Positions 28,090 to 36,252 of a DNA stretch of 64,000 nucleotides are shown here, piece after piece. The DNA comes from Streptomyces broussonetiae. Its GTDB lineage: Bacteria; Actinomycetota; Actinomycetes; Streptomycetales; Streptomycetaceae. The notes beneath the pieces are model-generated. The model was not told the origin of the DNA, did no database searches, and saw only the letters and a program-made list of their open reading frames with translations. Position 1 is the stretch's first letter, and every line of letters begins with the position of its first letter. Position numbers and translations under genes: made by a program. The stretch covers positions 4,216,001-4,280,000 of the forward strand of contig NZ_CP047020.1 in NCBI RefSeq assembly GCF_009796285.1, written 5' to 3'.

Positions 28090-29142
28090 GTGCATGTACC
28101 TGACGGATTCATCGACGCCCCGACCTCCGCGGTCACCGCAGTGGTCGCCGCCGGCGCGCTCGCGGTGAGCCTGCGCGGCGCCCGCCATGAGCTGGACGAG
28201 AAGACGGCCCCGCTGGGCGGTCTGGTGGCGGCGTTCCTCTTCGCCGTCCAGATGCTCAACTTCCCCGTGGCCGCCGGAACCAGCGGCCACCTGCTGGGCG
28301 GAGCGCTCGCCGCGATCCTGGTCGGCCCGTACACGGCCGTGCTGTGCGTGTCCGTGGTGCTGCTCCTGCAGGGCGTGCTGTTCGCGGACGGCGGGCTCAC
28401 CGCCCTCGGCGTGAACATCACCGACATGGCCGTCGTCACCACGGTCGTGTCGTACGCCGTCTTCCGCGCCCTGCTCGCCGTGCTGCCCCGCAAGCGGCGC
28501 TCGGTGACCGTCGCCTCCTTCGTCGCCGCACTGGTCTCCGTGCCCGCCGCCGCCGTCGCCTTCACACTGATCTACGCGGTCGGCGGCACCACCGACGTCT
28601 CCCTCGGCAAGGTGGCGACCGCGATGATCGGCGTCCACGTCCTGATCGGCATCGGCGAAGCGGTGATCACCGCGCTCACGGTGAGCGCCGTCATCGCCGT
28701 ACGTCCCGACCTGGTGCACGGCGCGCGCGGCCTGCGGCAGCGGCTCACGTTGCGCGTGAACGGCGCTCTGGTCGACGCGCCGGCGCCCACGGCACCCGTG
28801 GCGGTGCGCACCTCACGGCGGGCGCTGTGGGTGACGGGCCTGGTCTCCTCCGTCGTCCTCGCCGGCTTCGTCAGCTTCTACGCCTCCGCGAACCCCGACG
28901 GCCTGGAGAAGGTCGCGCACGACAAGGGGATCGACCAGAAGGAGGAGGAGCACGCCGCCGCCGGCTCCCCGCTCGCCGACTACGGCGTCAAGGACGTCTC
29001 CGACGCCCGGTTGTCCGGCGGTCTCGCGGGCGTGATCGGTGTCGGGGTCACGGTCGTGGCGGGCAGCGCGGTGTTCTGGGCGGTGCGCCGGCGCCGCGAC
29101 GACGAGGTCTCCCCCGTGTCGACAGCTGGCACGGGCCTCTGA
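28090..29142 (+). CDS. cbiM: ECF transporter substrate-binding component CbiM/NikM with fused CbiN-like domain
   Basis: 350 residues. It starts MHVPDGFIDAP; in the CbiM/NikM family His2 is a metal ligand, so the exact GTG start at 28090 matters. Residues to about 220 form the CbiM membrane core. A C-terminal segment with two helices and the PDGLE motif (SFYASANPDGLEKVAHDKGI) is the CbiN-like part fused on. It imports Co2+ or Ni2+ with the T and A components that follow. The Nur-like box upstream argues for nickel. Only one base separates its stop from the cbiQ start region. Confidence 0.88.
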   Translation: MHVPDGFIDAPTSAVTAVVAAGALAVSLRGARHELDEKTAPLGGLVAAFLFAVQMLNFPVAAGTSGHLLGGALAAILVGPYTAVLCVSVVLLLQGVLFADGGLTALGVNITDMAVVTTVVSYAVFRALLAVLPRKRRSVTVASFVAALVSVPAAAVAFTLIYAVGGTTDVSLGKVATAMIGVHVLIGIGEAVITALTVSAVIAVRPDLVHGARGLRQRLTLRVNGALVDAPAPTAPVAVRTSRRALWVTGLVSSVVLAGFVSFYASANPDGLEKVAHDKGIDQKEEEHAAAGSPLADYGVKDVSDARLSGGLAGVIGVGVTVVAGSAVFWAVRRRRDDEVSPVSTAGTGL

Positions 29143-29143
29143 C

Positions 29144-29935
29144 GTGGGCGCGGGACACACCCATCGGCTCTACCGTCACGGGCACTCGCCCGTGCACGCC
29201 CTGCCGCCGCACACCAAGCTCGCCGCCGCCTTCCTGTTCGTGGTGGTCGTGGTGTCCACCCCGCGCACGGCGATGTGGTCGTTCGCGCTGTACGCCGTCC
29301 TGCTCGCCCATGTCACGCACCTCGCGCGCGTGCCCGCCACCCTGCTGCTCGGACGGCTGCTGATCGAGGTGCCGTTCGTGGCGTTCGCGGTGCTCATGCC
29401 GTTCGTCGCGGAGGGCGAGCGGGTGCAGGTGCTGGGCCTCTCGCTCAGCGTGAGCGGGCTCTGGGGCGCCTGGAACGTGCTCGCCAAGGGCACGCTCGGC
29501 GTCGCCGCCTCCGTGCTGCTGGCCGCCACCACCGAACTGCGCGCCCTCGTGCTGGGTCTGCAGCGGCTGAAGCTCCCGCCCGTGCTGGTCCAGATCGCGT
29601 CCTTCATGATCCGTTACGGCGAAGTCATCACCGACGAGATGCGCCGGATGCGGATCGCCCGTGCGTCGCGCGGCTTCGAGGCGAGGGGCGTGCGCCACTG
29701 GGGCGTGCTCGCCAAGTCCGCCGGCGCGCTGTTCATCCGTTCCTACGAGCGTGGGGAGCGCGTGCACCTGGCCATGGTGAGCCGCGGATACTCCCCCGCT
29801 GCCACCCGTAGGGGCGGTGCCCCCGGCACCATGCCGGTCATCGACGAGGTGACCGCGTCCCGGGCGCAGTGGTCCTACGCCCTCGCGCTCCCCTGCGCCG
29901 CCCTCGTCATCTGCCTCCTGGGATGGTTCCTGTGA
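29144..29935 (+). CDS. cbiQ: ECF transporter transmembrane component CbiQ
   Basis: 263 residues with about five to six hydrophobic helices (AAAFLFVVVVVSTP, FVAFAVLMPFVAE). The cytoplasmic coupling helices typical of T components are seen: ARASRGFEARG, carrying an Ala-Arg-Gly-like motif, and ERVHLAMVSRGY. They dock on the ATPase. GTG start at 29144, one base after the cbiM stop; its stop overlaps the cbiO start (GTGA). The three genes form one unit. Confidence 0.9.
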   Translation: MGAGHTHRLYRHGHSPVHALPPHTKLAAAFLFVVVVVSTPRTAMWSFALYAVLLAHVTHLARVPATLLLGRLLIEVPFVAFAVLMPFVAEGERVQVLGLSLSVSGLWGAWNVLAKGTLGVAASVLLAATTELRALVLGLQRLKLPPVLVQIASFMIRYGEVITDEMRRMRIARASRGFEARGVRHWGVLAKSAGALFIRSYERGERVHLAMVSRGYSPAATRRGGAPGTMPVIDEVTASRAQWSYALALPCAALVICLLGWFL

Positions 29936-30714
29936 CAGCTTCGTTGGAAGTGGCCGGCCTGGCCTTCGCCTACCCCGACGGCCACCAGGCCCTGTTCGGC
30001 GTCGACTTCACCGTCGCGCGCGGCGAGCGGGTCGCGCTGCTCGGCCCGAACGGCGCCGGCAAGACCACCCTGGTCCTGCACCTCAACGGCATCCTGGGCG
30101 GCGGCGCGGGCACGGTGACGGCGGCCGGGCTGCCGGTCGGCGCCCAGCACATGGCCGCCGTCCGGCAGAAGGTCGGCATCGTCTTCCAGGACCCCGACGA
30201 CCAGCTGTTCATGCCGACCGTCCGGGAGGACGTGGCCTTCGGTCCGGCCGCCGCCGGCCTCAAGGGCGCGGCCCTGGAGGAACGGGTACGGCAGGCCCTG
30301 GAGCGCGTCGGCATGCAGGACTTCGCCCACCGCCCGCCGCACCACCTGTCCTTCGGGCAGCGCCGCCGGGTCGCGGTGGCCACCGTGCTGGCGATGGAGC
30401 CGGAGATCCTCGTCCTGGACGAGCCCTCCTCCAACCTCGACCCGGCCTCCCGCCGCGAACTCGCCGACATCCTGCGCTCCCTGGACGTCACGGTCCTCAT
30501 GGTCACCCACGACCTGCCCTACGCCCTGGAGCTGTGCCCGCGCTCCCTGATCCTCAGCGACGGAGTGATCGCGGCCGACGGCCCGACCGCCGACCTCCTC
30601 ACCGACGAGGAGCTGATGCGCGCTCACCGGCTGGAGCTGCCGTTCGGGTTCGATCCGCGGGCGGGGGCCGGGGCGCGGGGGCGGGGGCCGGCGCCGGAGC
30701 CGGGGCGGGTGTGA
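29932..30714 (+). CDS. cbiO: ECF transporter ATPase CbiO
   Basis: 260 residues. Walker A LLGPNGAGKTTLVLH, Q-loop FQDPDDQLFMP, signature LSFGQRRRVAVA (a variant LSxGQ form usual in ECF ATPases), Walker B EILVLDEPSSNLDP and switch His in MVTHDLPYA. It powers metal uptake with CbiM and CbiQ. The GTG at 29932 overlaps the cbiQ stop. It ends with a Gly/Ala/Arg-rich tail of low complexity (RAGAGARGRGPAPEPGRV). Confidence 0.92.
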   Translation: MTASLEVAGLAFAYPDGHQALFGVDFTVARGERVALLGPNGAGKTTLVLHLNGILGGGAGTVTAAGLPVGAQHMAAVRQKVGIVFQDPDDQLFMPTVREDVAFGPAAAGLKGAALEERVRQALERVGMQDFAHRPPHHLSFGQRRRVAVATVLAMEPEILVLDEPSSNLDPASRRELADILRSLDVTVLMVTHDLPYALELCPRSLILSDGVIAADGPTADLLTDEELMRAHRLELPFGFDPRAGAGARGRGPAPEPGRV

Positions 30715-30742
30715 GGGCCGCGCGGCGCGTGTGGTGAATGCG

Positions 30743-30811
30743 CACGCCACGGCGCACGCGTTGGGCACGCCACGGCGCACGCGTTGGGCACGCCACGGCG
30801 CACGCGTTGGG
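30743..30811. repeat. Three perfect 23-bp tandem repeats
   Basis: Unit cacgccacggcgcacgcg followed by ttggg, repeated exactly at 30743-30765, 30766-30788 and 30789-30811, ending 34 bases before the ohrR ATG. Each unit contains two near-copies of gcgcac or gcacgc. No promoter or spacers are seen. It could be a multi-site operator or a slippage-prone tract. Confidence 0.9.
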
Positions 30812-30845
30812 TGTGCGCGGCGGGTGGTACGGCGCGTCCGAGAGA

Positions 30846-31340
30846 ATGGGGCGCGTGACGCCTCAAGACGACCGAGACGACAAAGGGGCCGCCGGGTCGC
30901 TGCTGCTGGACGACCAGCTGTGCTTCGCGCTGTACGCCGCGCAGCGCGCCGTGACCGCCGCATACCGTCCGCTTCTGGACGACCTCGGGCTCACTTACCC
31001 CCAGTACCTGGTGCTGCTGGTCCTCTGGGAGCACGGCGAGACCAGCGTGAAGGAGCTGGCGCGCGCCCTGCGCCTGGACTACGGGACCGTCTCGCCGCTG
31101 CTCAAGCGGCTGGAGGGGGCGGGTCTGGTGCGCAGAGAGCGCGCGGCGGGCGACGAGCGCTCGGTGCTCATCGCCTGCACCGGGCGCGGAGCGGAACTCA
31201 AGGAGCGCGCAGCGCACGTTCCCGGCGCGCTGCTGACCACGACGGGGCTCGGCGCGCAGGAGGTCGTGCGGTTGCGCGAGGAGCTGTGGGGACTCACCGA
31301 GCGCGCCACCATGGTGGCCGACCGGCGCCGAGCGTACTGA
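30846..31340 (+). CDS. ohrR: MarR-family peroxide sensor OhrR
   Basis: 164 residues from the ATG at 30846 (a GTG at 30855 is also possible). The reactive Cys of the OhrR family is present in DDQLCFALYAAQ. The winged helix contains SVKELARALRLDYGTVSPLLKRLEGAGLV. Oxidation of that Cys by organic hydroperoxides releases DNA. The ohr gene follows 106 bases downstream on the same strand. Reading frames that start further upstream would translate the tandem repeat and are rejected. Confidence 0.9.
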   Translation: MGRVTPQDDRDDKGAAGSLLLDDQLCFALYAAQRAVTAAYRPLLDDLGLTYPQYLVLLVLWEHGETSVKELARALRLDYGTVSPLLKRLEGAGLVRRERAAGDERSVLIACTGRGAELKERAAHVPGALLTTTGLGAQEVVRLREELWGLTERATMVADRRRAY

Positions 31341-31401
31341 ACCGGCGTTACCCGCGGTTGGCCACCCTGCCCGCGTTCCCTGACCTACCGGCCAGTACCT
31401 T

Positions 31402-31422
31402 GTGCACGATGTATCTGTGCAC
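31402..31422. promoter_or_regulatory. Paired gtgcac dyads, putative OhrR operator
   Basis: gtgcac, itself a palindrome, occurs at 31402-31407 and 31417-31422, 15 bp start to start, just upstream of ohr. A dimeric MarR-type repressor could bind here. No direct match to a published OhrR box was made. Confidence 0.45.
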
Positions 31423-31446
31423 CACTTGTTCCGGGGAAGGCCGGCC

Positions 31447-31893
31447 ATGACCGAGGACTCCGCCGTCGACACCCGTCCGACGAAGATCATGTACGTCGCC
31501 GAGGCCACCGCCCACGGCGGCCGGAACGGCTATGTCACCAGTCAGGACGGCCAACTGGCACTGCAGGTCGCGATGCCCCCGCAGCTGGGCGGCGACGGCA
31601 AGGGCACCAACCCGGAGCAGCTGTTCGCGGCCGGCTACAGCTCCTGCTTCCACAACGCGCTGATCCTGGTCGGCAACCGCGCGGGCTACGACCTGACCGG
31701 CTCCACTGTGGCCGCGAAGGTCGGTATCGGCCCGAACAAGCAGCGCGGCTACGGCCTCGCGGTCGCCCTCAGCGTCTCCCTGCCGGTCCTGGACGCCGAC
31801 CTCGCGGCCGAGCTGGTGGACGCGGCGCACGAGGTCTGCCCGTACTCCAACGCGACGCGCGGCAACATCGACGTAACGATTCTGCTGGGCTGA
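31447..31893 (+). CDS. ohr: Organic hydroperoxide resistance peroxidase Ohr
   Basis: 148 residues, OsmC/Ohr fold. The two redox cysteines are in GYSSCFHNAL and EVCPYSNATRGN, the latter being the classical Ohr C-terminal motif. It reduces organic peroxides using lipoylated partners. The ATG at 31447 follows GGGGAAGG. It lies downstream of ohrR with its own intervening region and dyads, so it may have its own OhrR-controlled promoter. Confidence 0.94.
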   Translation: MTEDSAVDTRPTKIMYVAEATAHGGRNGYVTSQDGQLALQVAMPPQLGGDGKGTNPEQLFAAGYSSCFHNALILVGNRAGYDLTGSTVAAKVGIGPNKQRGYGLAVALSVSLPVLDADLAAELVDAAHEVCPYSNATRGNIDVTILLG

Positions 31894-31902
31894 TCCCACC
31901 GA

Positions 31903-31928
31903 GGAATCGCAGGTGCGCCGCCCGTGTT
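31903..31928 (+). promoter_or_regulatory. SigR-like promoter
   Basis: GGAAT (31903-31907), 18-base spacer, GTT (31926-31928), matching the SigR form GGAAT-N18-GTT. It lies about 50 bases before the GTG at 31977. It is matched by eye; one hit by chance is possible in a window of this size. Confidence 0.45.
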
Positions 31929-31976
31929 GCACGCACTGTCGCAGGCGATGGGACAGCGTGAGAAAGGACGGCGGAC

Positions 31977-33164
31977 GTGGACGTGAACGGCACTGTGGCC
32001 GAGGGCTTCGAGCCGGTCGGTGAGGCGTTCGCCGCGAACTTCGCGCTGCTCGGGGAGCGCGGCGCCGCGGTGGCCGTGTACCGCGAGGGCCACAAGATCG
32101 TCGACCTGTGGGCCGGTACCAGGGATGTCGATGGTGCGGCCGGTGTGGACGGTGCGGCCGGGGCGGCTCCCTGGGAGGCGGGCACGGCGCAGATCGTGCG
32201 CTCCGCGACCAAGGGCGTCGCCGCCGCCGCGCTCCTGCTCCTGCACCAGCGCGGCGAACTGGACCTGGACGCCCCGGTCGGCACGTACTGGCCCCAGTAC
32301 AAGGCGGCCGGCAAGGAGCACACCCTCGTCCGGCACCTGCTCGCCCACCGCGCGGGCATACCCGTGCTGGACCGCCCCCTGACCCCGGCCGAGGCCGCCG
32401 ACCCCGAGCTGGGCGCCGCGGCGGTCGCCGCGCAGCCGCCGGTGTGGGAGCCGGGCAAGGACCACGGCTACCACGCCCAGACCTACAGCTGGCTCACCGG
32501 CGAACTCGTCCGGCGGGTCACCGGCCGCCCGGTCGGCGAGTGGATCGCGGACGAGATCGCGGGACCCGTCGGCGCGGATCTGTGGCTCGGCCTGCCGGAT
32601 TCGCAGCACGCGCGCGTGGGCCGTGTCGGGCCGGTCGAGGCGCCGGAGGCCGCGGGCGTGCTCAAGACCCGCCCCAAGCGCGCGGTGGCCGAGGCCTACG
32701 CCGACCCGGACTCCCTGACCCGGCGCGCGTTCGCGGCGATCACCCCGCTTCCCGACGAGAACGACCCCGCCTACCGCGCGGCCGCCCTGCCCGCCTCCAA
32801 CGGCATCGCCACCGCCGACGGGCTGGCCCGCTTCTACGCCTCGCTCATCGGCGACGTGGACGGCGGCACACGCCTGTTCACCCCGGAGACGGCCGAGCTG
32901 GCCCGCGCGGAGCGGTCCGCCGGACCGGACCGGGTCCTGGTGGTGGGCACCCGGTTCGGCCTCGGTTACATGCTCCACGGCAGCGCGTCCCCGCTGCTCT
33001 CCCCCGGGTCATTCGGCCACCCGGGCCGGGGTGGCGCCCTCGCGTTCGCCGACCCGGAGACCGGCATCTCCTTCGGCTATGTCACCAACGGTTTCAGGCA
33101 GAGCGTGACGGCGGACCCGAGGGCGCAGGCACTGGTACGGGCGCTGCGCACGGCGCTCGCCTAG
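31977..33164 (+). CDS. Beta-lactamase-related serine hydrolase
   Basis: 395 residues, class C beta-lactamase/esterase fold. The nucleophile motif SxxK is in VRSATKGVAAAALL, the Tyr motif appears as YHAQTYSW (YSW in place of YxN), and a C-terminal HPGRGG segment replaces the KTG. No signal peptide is seen, so it is probably cytoplasmic and an esterase or carboxypeptidase-like enzyme, not a resistance beta-lactamase. The GTG at 31977 follows GAAAGGACG. A SigR-like promoter upstream and the ohr gene before it hint at stress control. Confidence 0.85.
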   Translation: MDVNGTVAEGFEPVGEAFAANFALLGERGAAVAVYREGHKIVDLWAGTRDVDGAAGVDGAAGAAPWEAGTAQIVRSATKGVAAAALLLLHQRGELDLDAPVGTYWPQYKAAGKEHTLVRHLLAHRAGIPVLDRPLTPAEAADPELGAAAVAAQPPVWEPGKDHGYHAQTYSWLTGELVRRVTGRPVGEWIADEIAGPVGADLWLGLPDSQHARVGRVGPVEAPEAAGVLKTRPKRAVAEAYADPDSLTRRAFAAITPLPDENDPAYRAAALPASNGIATADGLARFYASLIGDVDGGTRLFTPETAELARAERSAGPDRVLVVGTRFGLGYMLHGSASPLLSPGSFGHPGRGGALAFADPETGISFGYVTNGFRQSVTADPRAQALVRALRTALA

Positions 33165-33259
33165 GACGCGCGTCGACGGTCGCACACCGCGGAGCAGGCG
33201 CTCCGGAGCGCACGCCCATGTGCAGCGCCCGGCCCAGCGGCCGTCGGCCCCGCCCGGTG

Positions 33260-33535
33260 TCACACGTTGATCGGGTGCGAGGTCCGCCCGGACGCCGCGT
33301 CGATCTCTCCGTGCGCCTTGGTGAGCAGTTCCATGGCCAGTTCGTTCAGAGCACGCGCGCCGGCGATCTCCTCGCCGACCCGGGGCTGGTTGGAGTCGAC
33401 GCTGTGCCGGCTGGCCCGGCCGTGCGCCCGTACCTCCGTTCCGTCGGCCAAGCGCACCAGGGCCACCGCGCGCGTGTGCTGATCGTCCTCCGTGAACTCC
33501 AGCTCGACATGCCATCCGACAGCGGTGTGCATCAT
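33260..33535 (-). CDS. DUF1876 domain protein
   Basis: 91 residues, with a beta-rich start VGWHVELEFTEDDQHTRA and a C-terminal helix ALNELAMELLTKAHGEIDAA, as in DUF1876, a small actinobacterial dsRBD-like family of unknown role. The ATG at 33535 has GGAGG eight bases upstream; the GTG at 33544 would overlap that site and is less likely. Often such proteins exist as several paralogues per genome. Confidence 0.8.
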   Translation of the reverse strand: MMHTAVGWHVELEFTEDDQHTRAVALVRLADGTEVRAHGRASRHSVDSNQPRVGEEIAGARALNELAMELLTKAHGEIDAASGRTSHPINV

Positions 33536-33656
33536 GACGACCACCTCCGAAAGCCGCTGCTTCCAGGGTGCGCCCCGGCTCCCCGGCCGTCATGTCGACG
33601 CGAACTGCGTCGTCCGTGCTCCCCCGTTGCTCCCTGCCCGGCGCGGACGCCCGGCC

Positions 33657-34544
33657 CTACTCGGCCCGCTCGTCGAAGCTGGCGAAGTACGCGGCGGCCA
33701 TGTCCTCGTCGGCGTGCCCCTGGGCGGCGGCGCGGGCGAACCGTTCGGCGGTCGCGGCGGCGACATCGAGCCGCACACCACCGCGCTCGCCCGCCTGGAC
33801 GATCAGCCGGGCGTCCTTCTCGGCGGTGGCCACCGCGAACGACGCGGGGGACAGCTTGCCGTCGAGCACCAGCGCGGCCTTGGCCCGCAGGTAGCCCATG
33901 TCGAGCGGACCGCCCTCGATGAGGTCGAAGAAGCCCTGCGGATCCACGCCGAGGGCCCGCGACAGGGCGAGGGTCTCGCCGACCGCGGCGGTGGCGGCGA
34001 GCACCCAGCTGTTGGCGACCAGCTTCAGCCGGCTGGCACTTCCCGCCGCGCCGTCGGTCCCGGTCCACACGGTCTTCGCGCCGACCGCGTCGAAGACGGG
34101 CCGGACCGTCTCCCGCCCCTCCTGCGGCCCGGCGGCCAGCACGGACAGCTGGCCGGCCTCGGCGGGCTGGCGGGTGCCGAGGACCGGGGCGTCGTAGAAG
34201 ACGAGGCCGTGCTCGCGGGCGACCGCCGCCAGATCGGTGACCAGGTCGGTCCCCGCGGTGGTGCACTGCGCCCACACCATGCCCGGGCGCAGCGCCGGAG
34301 CCGCCTCGCGCATGGCGTCCAGGACGGAGGCGCCGTCGTAGAGCATCGTCAGGACGACGTCCGCGCCTTCGACGGCCTCGGCGGGCGTGCCGGCCACCCG
34401 GGCGCCCTCGGCGGCGAGCGGCTCGGCCTTCTCGCGCGTCCGGTTCCAGACCCGTACGTCGAGCCCGGCCCGGCACAGGTTGCGGGCCATGGCCGCCCCC
34501 ATGATGCCGGTGCCCAGAACGCTGACGCTCGGCTTGTCGGTCAT
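33657..34544 (-). CDS. NAD(P)-dependent beta-hydroxyacid dehydrogenase-type oxidoreductase
   Basis: 295 residues. Rossmann motif VSVLGTGIMGAAMARNL, then WNRTREKAEPL and the conserved substrate-binding segment DAPVLGTRQPAEAGQL. The catalytic Lys is in RLKLVANSW. It belongs to the 3-hydroxyisobutyrate/6-phosphogluconate dehydrogenase superfamily, or the imine-reductase-like branch; the substrate is unknown. It is a single gene; the decayed EamA gene lies upstream in the same direction. Confidence 0.85.
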   Translation of the reverse strand: MTDKPSVSVLGTGIMGAAMARNLCRAGLDVRVWNRTREKAEPLAAEGARVAGTPAEAVEGADVVLTMLYDGASVLDAMREAAPALRPGMVWAQCTTAGTDLVTDLAAVAREHGLVFYDAPVLGTRQPAEAGQLSVLAAGPQEGRETVRPVFDAVGAKTVWTGTDGAAGSASRLKLVANSWVLAATAAVGETLALSRALGVDPQGFFDLIEGGPLDMGYLRAKAALVLDGKLSPASFAVATAEKDARLIVQAGERGGVRLDVAAATAERFARAAAQGHADEDMAAAYFASFDERAE

Positions 34545-34697
34545 TGACGGCTCCCTGTCGTCGTCCGGCTGCTGCCTGGTGGTTCCAGGTCATCTTCGTG
34601 GCGCCGACGGACTCACGCACCCTTGCAGACCCGCCAAGTCGCACACCACCGGACGCGGACGAAATGGTGCACCACCGGCGCACGCCCCTCTCGCCCC

Positions 34698-34721
34698 GGC
34701 TACCCGGCTACCCGGCTACCC
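34698..34721. repeat. Three tandem copies of an 8-mer
   Basis: ggctaccc is repeated three times in a row at the end of the decayed EamA frame; on the minus strand it supplies the stop codon TAG. It is probably replication slippage. Confidence 0.7.
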
Positions 34722-34876
34722 GGCGTGCAGCATCAACCCCGATCCCCACCACCAGCAATCCCGCCGCCGCGATCCTCCGCACCCCGACCCGCTCCTTGAA
34801 GAACACCGCGCCGATCGCCGCGCCGACGATGATCGACGTCACCCGCCGGGCCGAAAGGAAACCGCCTGGCAAATAC

Positions 34877-34913
34877 GAAGCGGAGCCTGGCATGTATGCC
34901 CAGGCTCCGCTTC
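34877..34913 (-). terminator. Terminator of tRNA-fMet
   Basis: gaagcggagcctgg (34877-34890) pairs perfectly with ccaggctccgcttc (34900-34913), 14 bp with a 9-base loop, directly 3' of the tRNA on the minus strand. Confidence 0.85.
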
Positions 34914-34919
34914 ATGTAG

Positions 34920-34993
34920 TAGCGGGGACAGGATTTGAACCTGCGACCTCTGGGTTATGAGCCCAGCGAGCTACCGAGCTGCTCCACCCCGCG
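34920..34993 (-). tRNA. Initiator tRNA-fMet (CAT)
   Basis: A 74-nt cloverleaf on the minus strand beginning CGCGGGGTGGAGCAG and ending CCCCGCTA, anticodon CAT in the loop CTCATAA. Initiator features are seen: a mismatched first pair (C1 with T72) and three G:C pairs closing the anticodon loop (CTGGG/CCCAG). The 3' CCA is not encoded. It lies inside a decayed EamA transporter gene. Confidence 0.95.
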
Positions 34994-35539
34994 TCGGTGT
35001 AAGAACACCCTACGCCAATCAGTGGCATCCAGTGACCAGGCCTCGGCTGACCTCAGGCCGTCGATCACCGTGTACCCGGCGATCGTCGGCCCGGTGGCGA
35101 GGGCCGCGCCGATCGCGGCCCAGTGCGGCCGGTTTCCGCGCAGCCCCAGAGGCTGACACCGGTGAGGCCCACGCAGGACACGGCGATCCCGGCCAGCGCC
35201 CGGCCGCCGGGCACCTCGTGCGCGAACACGGCCGCCAGCACGGTGACCACGAGCGGGGCGGTCCCGCGCGCGATGGGGCAGGCCTGTCCTAAGTCGCCCA
35301 GCCGGAAGGAGGTCACCAGCAGGGCGTAGTAGAGGATGTGCACGGTCGCCGAGGCGGACAGATAGGCCAGGAGGGCCCCGCCGGGAACGCCGCGAACGGC
35401 ACCGCGGCGAGCCCGATCAGGGCACCGCCGCCGGATATCAGGGCGAATCCGACGAGTTTGTCGGTGATGCGGTGTGCGATGGCGTTCCAGTCGGCATGGG
35501 TCACGGCGGCGCACAGGACGGCGGCCGTGACGAGCGGGG

Positions 35540-36052
35540 TCACGCGGTCTGCTCGCGCACGTCCACCAGTTCGGCACCGGCATGGGACACCAGCGCCCGC
35601 GGCTCGATCGGGAAGACGGCATGAGGCGTGCCGGCCGCCGCCCACACCTCGGCGTGGACGAGCAGCGAGCGGTCGGCGAGGACTCGCGTGCGCGTGCGGT
35701 GCCCGAAGGGCGGGACGCCGCCGATGGCATACCCGGTGGTGTCCCGCACGACGCCGGCGTCGGCCCGGGTGACCTTCCCCGCGCCCAGTTGCTCACGCAC
35801 CCGCTCCAGGTCCACGCGCGAGGCTCCGTCCATCAGGACGAGCACCGGGACGCCGTCGGCGGCGAAGACCAGCGACTTGCAGATCTGGTTCAGCCCGCAC
35901 CCGATCGCCTCGGCGGCCTCGGCGGCGGTCCGGGTGGCCTCCGGGAACCGGCGGGTGCGCGCGAGGACGTCGTCCAGCCCGAGCGCACGCATCGCTTCGG
36001 CGAATCGGGGGTTGGCAGCGGACTCTCCGGCAGCAGTGGCGGTCGTCGTCAT
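35540..36052 (-). CDS. YbaK/EbsC-family aminoacyl-tRNA editing protein
   Basis: 170 residues. YbaK core: CGLNQICKSLVFAADGVPVL with the conserved Lys, then GYAIGGVPPFGH, the substrate loop. These proteins hydrolyse mischarged aminoacyl-tRNA such as Cys- or Ala-tRNA(Pro), in trans. The ATG at 36052 is chosen; a GTG three codons upstream is also possible, and neither has a strong ribosome-binding site. Its stop overlaps the GTG of the decayed EamA gene (GTGA), so the two were once coupled. Confidence 0.82.
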   Translation of the reverse strand: MTTTATAAGESAANPRFAEAMRALGLDDVLARTRRFPEATRTAAEAAEAIGCGLNQICKSLVFAADGVPVLVLMDGASRVDLERVREQLGAGKVTRADAGVVRDTTGYAIGGVPPFGHRTRTRVLADRSLLVHAEVWAAAGTPHAVFPIEPRALVSHAGAELVDVREQTA

Positions 36053-36252
36053 GACCGGCACGCTACGGCATCGTTCCGGCGGTGCTCACGGGGTTTTCGG
36101 CTGCCGCTCGTGCACCGCTCGGTCCAGCGGACATGCACAGCGGGGCACTGTTCCGACTGTGATCATCCATCGACTTTGTGATTACCTGACACGCATCAGA
36201 ACAGGCGTTCACGGCCAGGCCGCCGCGGCGGTCCGGCCTACGGGGGATCACT

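Larger units (their letters stand above)
34708..35543 (-). pseudogene. Broken EamA/DMT-family transporter gene split by a tRNA gene
   Basis: Minus-strand fragments of one EamA protein in several frames. The start is GTG at 35543, overlapping the ybaK stop: TPLVTAAVLCAAVTHADWNA. After a shift near 35375 comes YLSASATVHILYYALL, then GVSLWG. A further shift near 35135 leads to NRPHWAAIGAALATGPTI and GYTVIDGL. About 70 residues of the second EamA repeat are then missing, and tRNA-fMet with its terminator lies there. The C-terminal end FLSARRVTSIIVGAAIGAVF resumes at about 34857. At least two frameshifts and one deletion or insertion make it non-functional. Confidence 0.75.

Noticed and set aside
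30743-30811. CRISPR array
   Set aside because: Three repeats abut with no spacers and there are no cas genes; this is a simple tandem repeat.
31977-33164. Antibiotic-resistance beta-lactamase
   Set aside because: No signal peptide and no KTG motif; the sequence fits the serine hydrolase/esterase branch.
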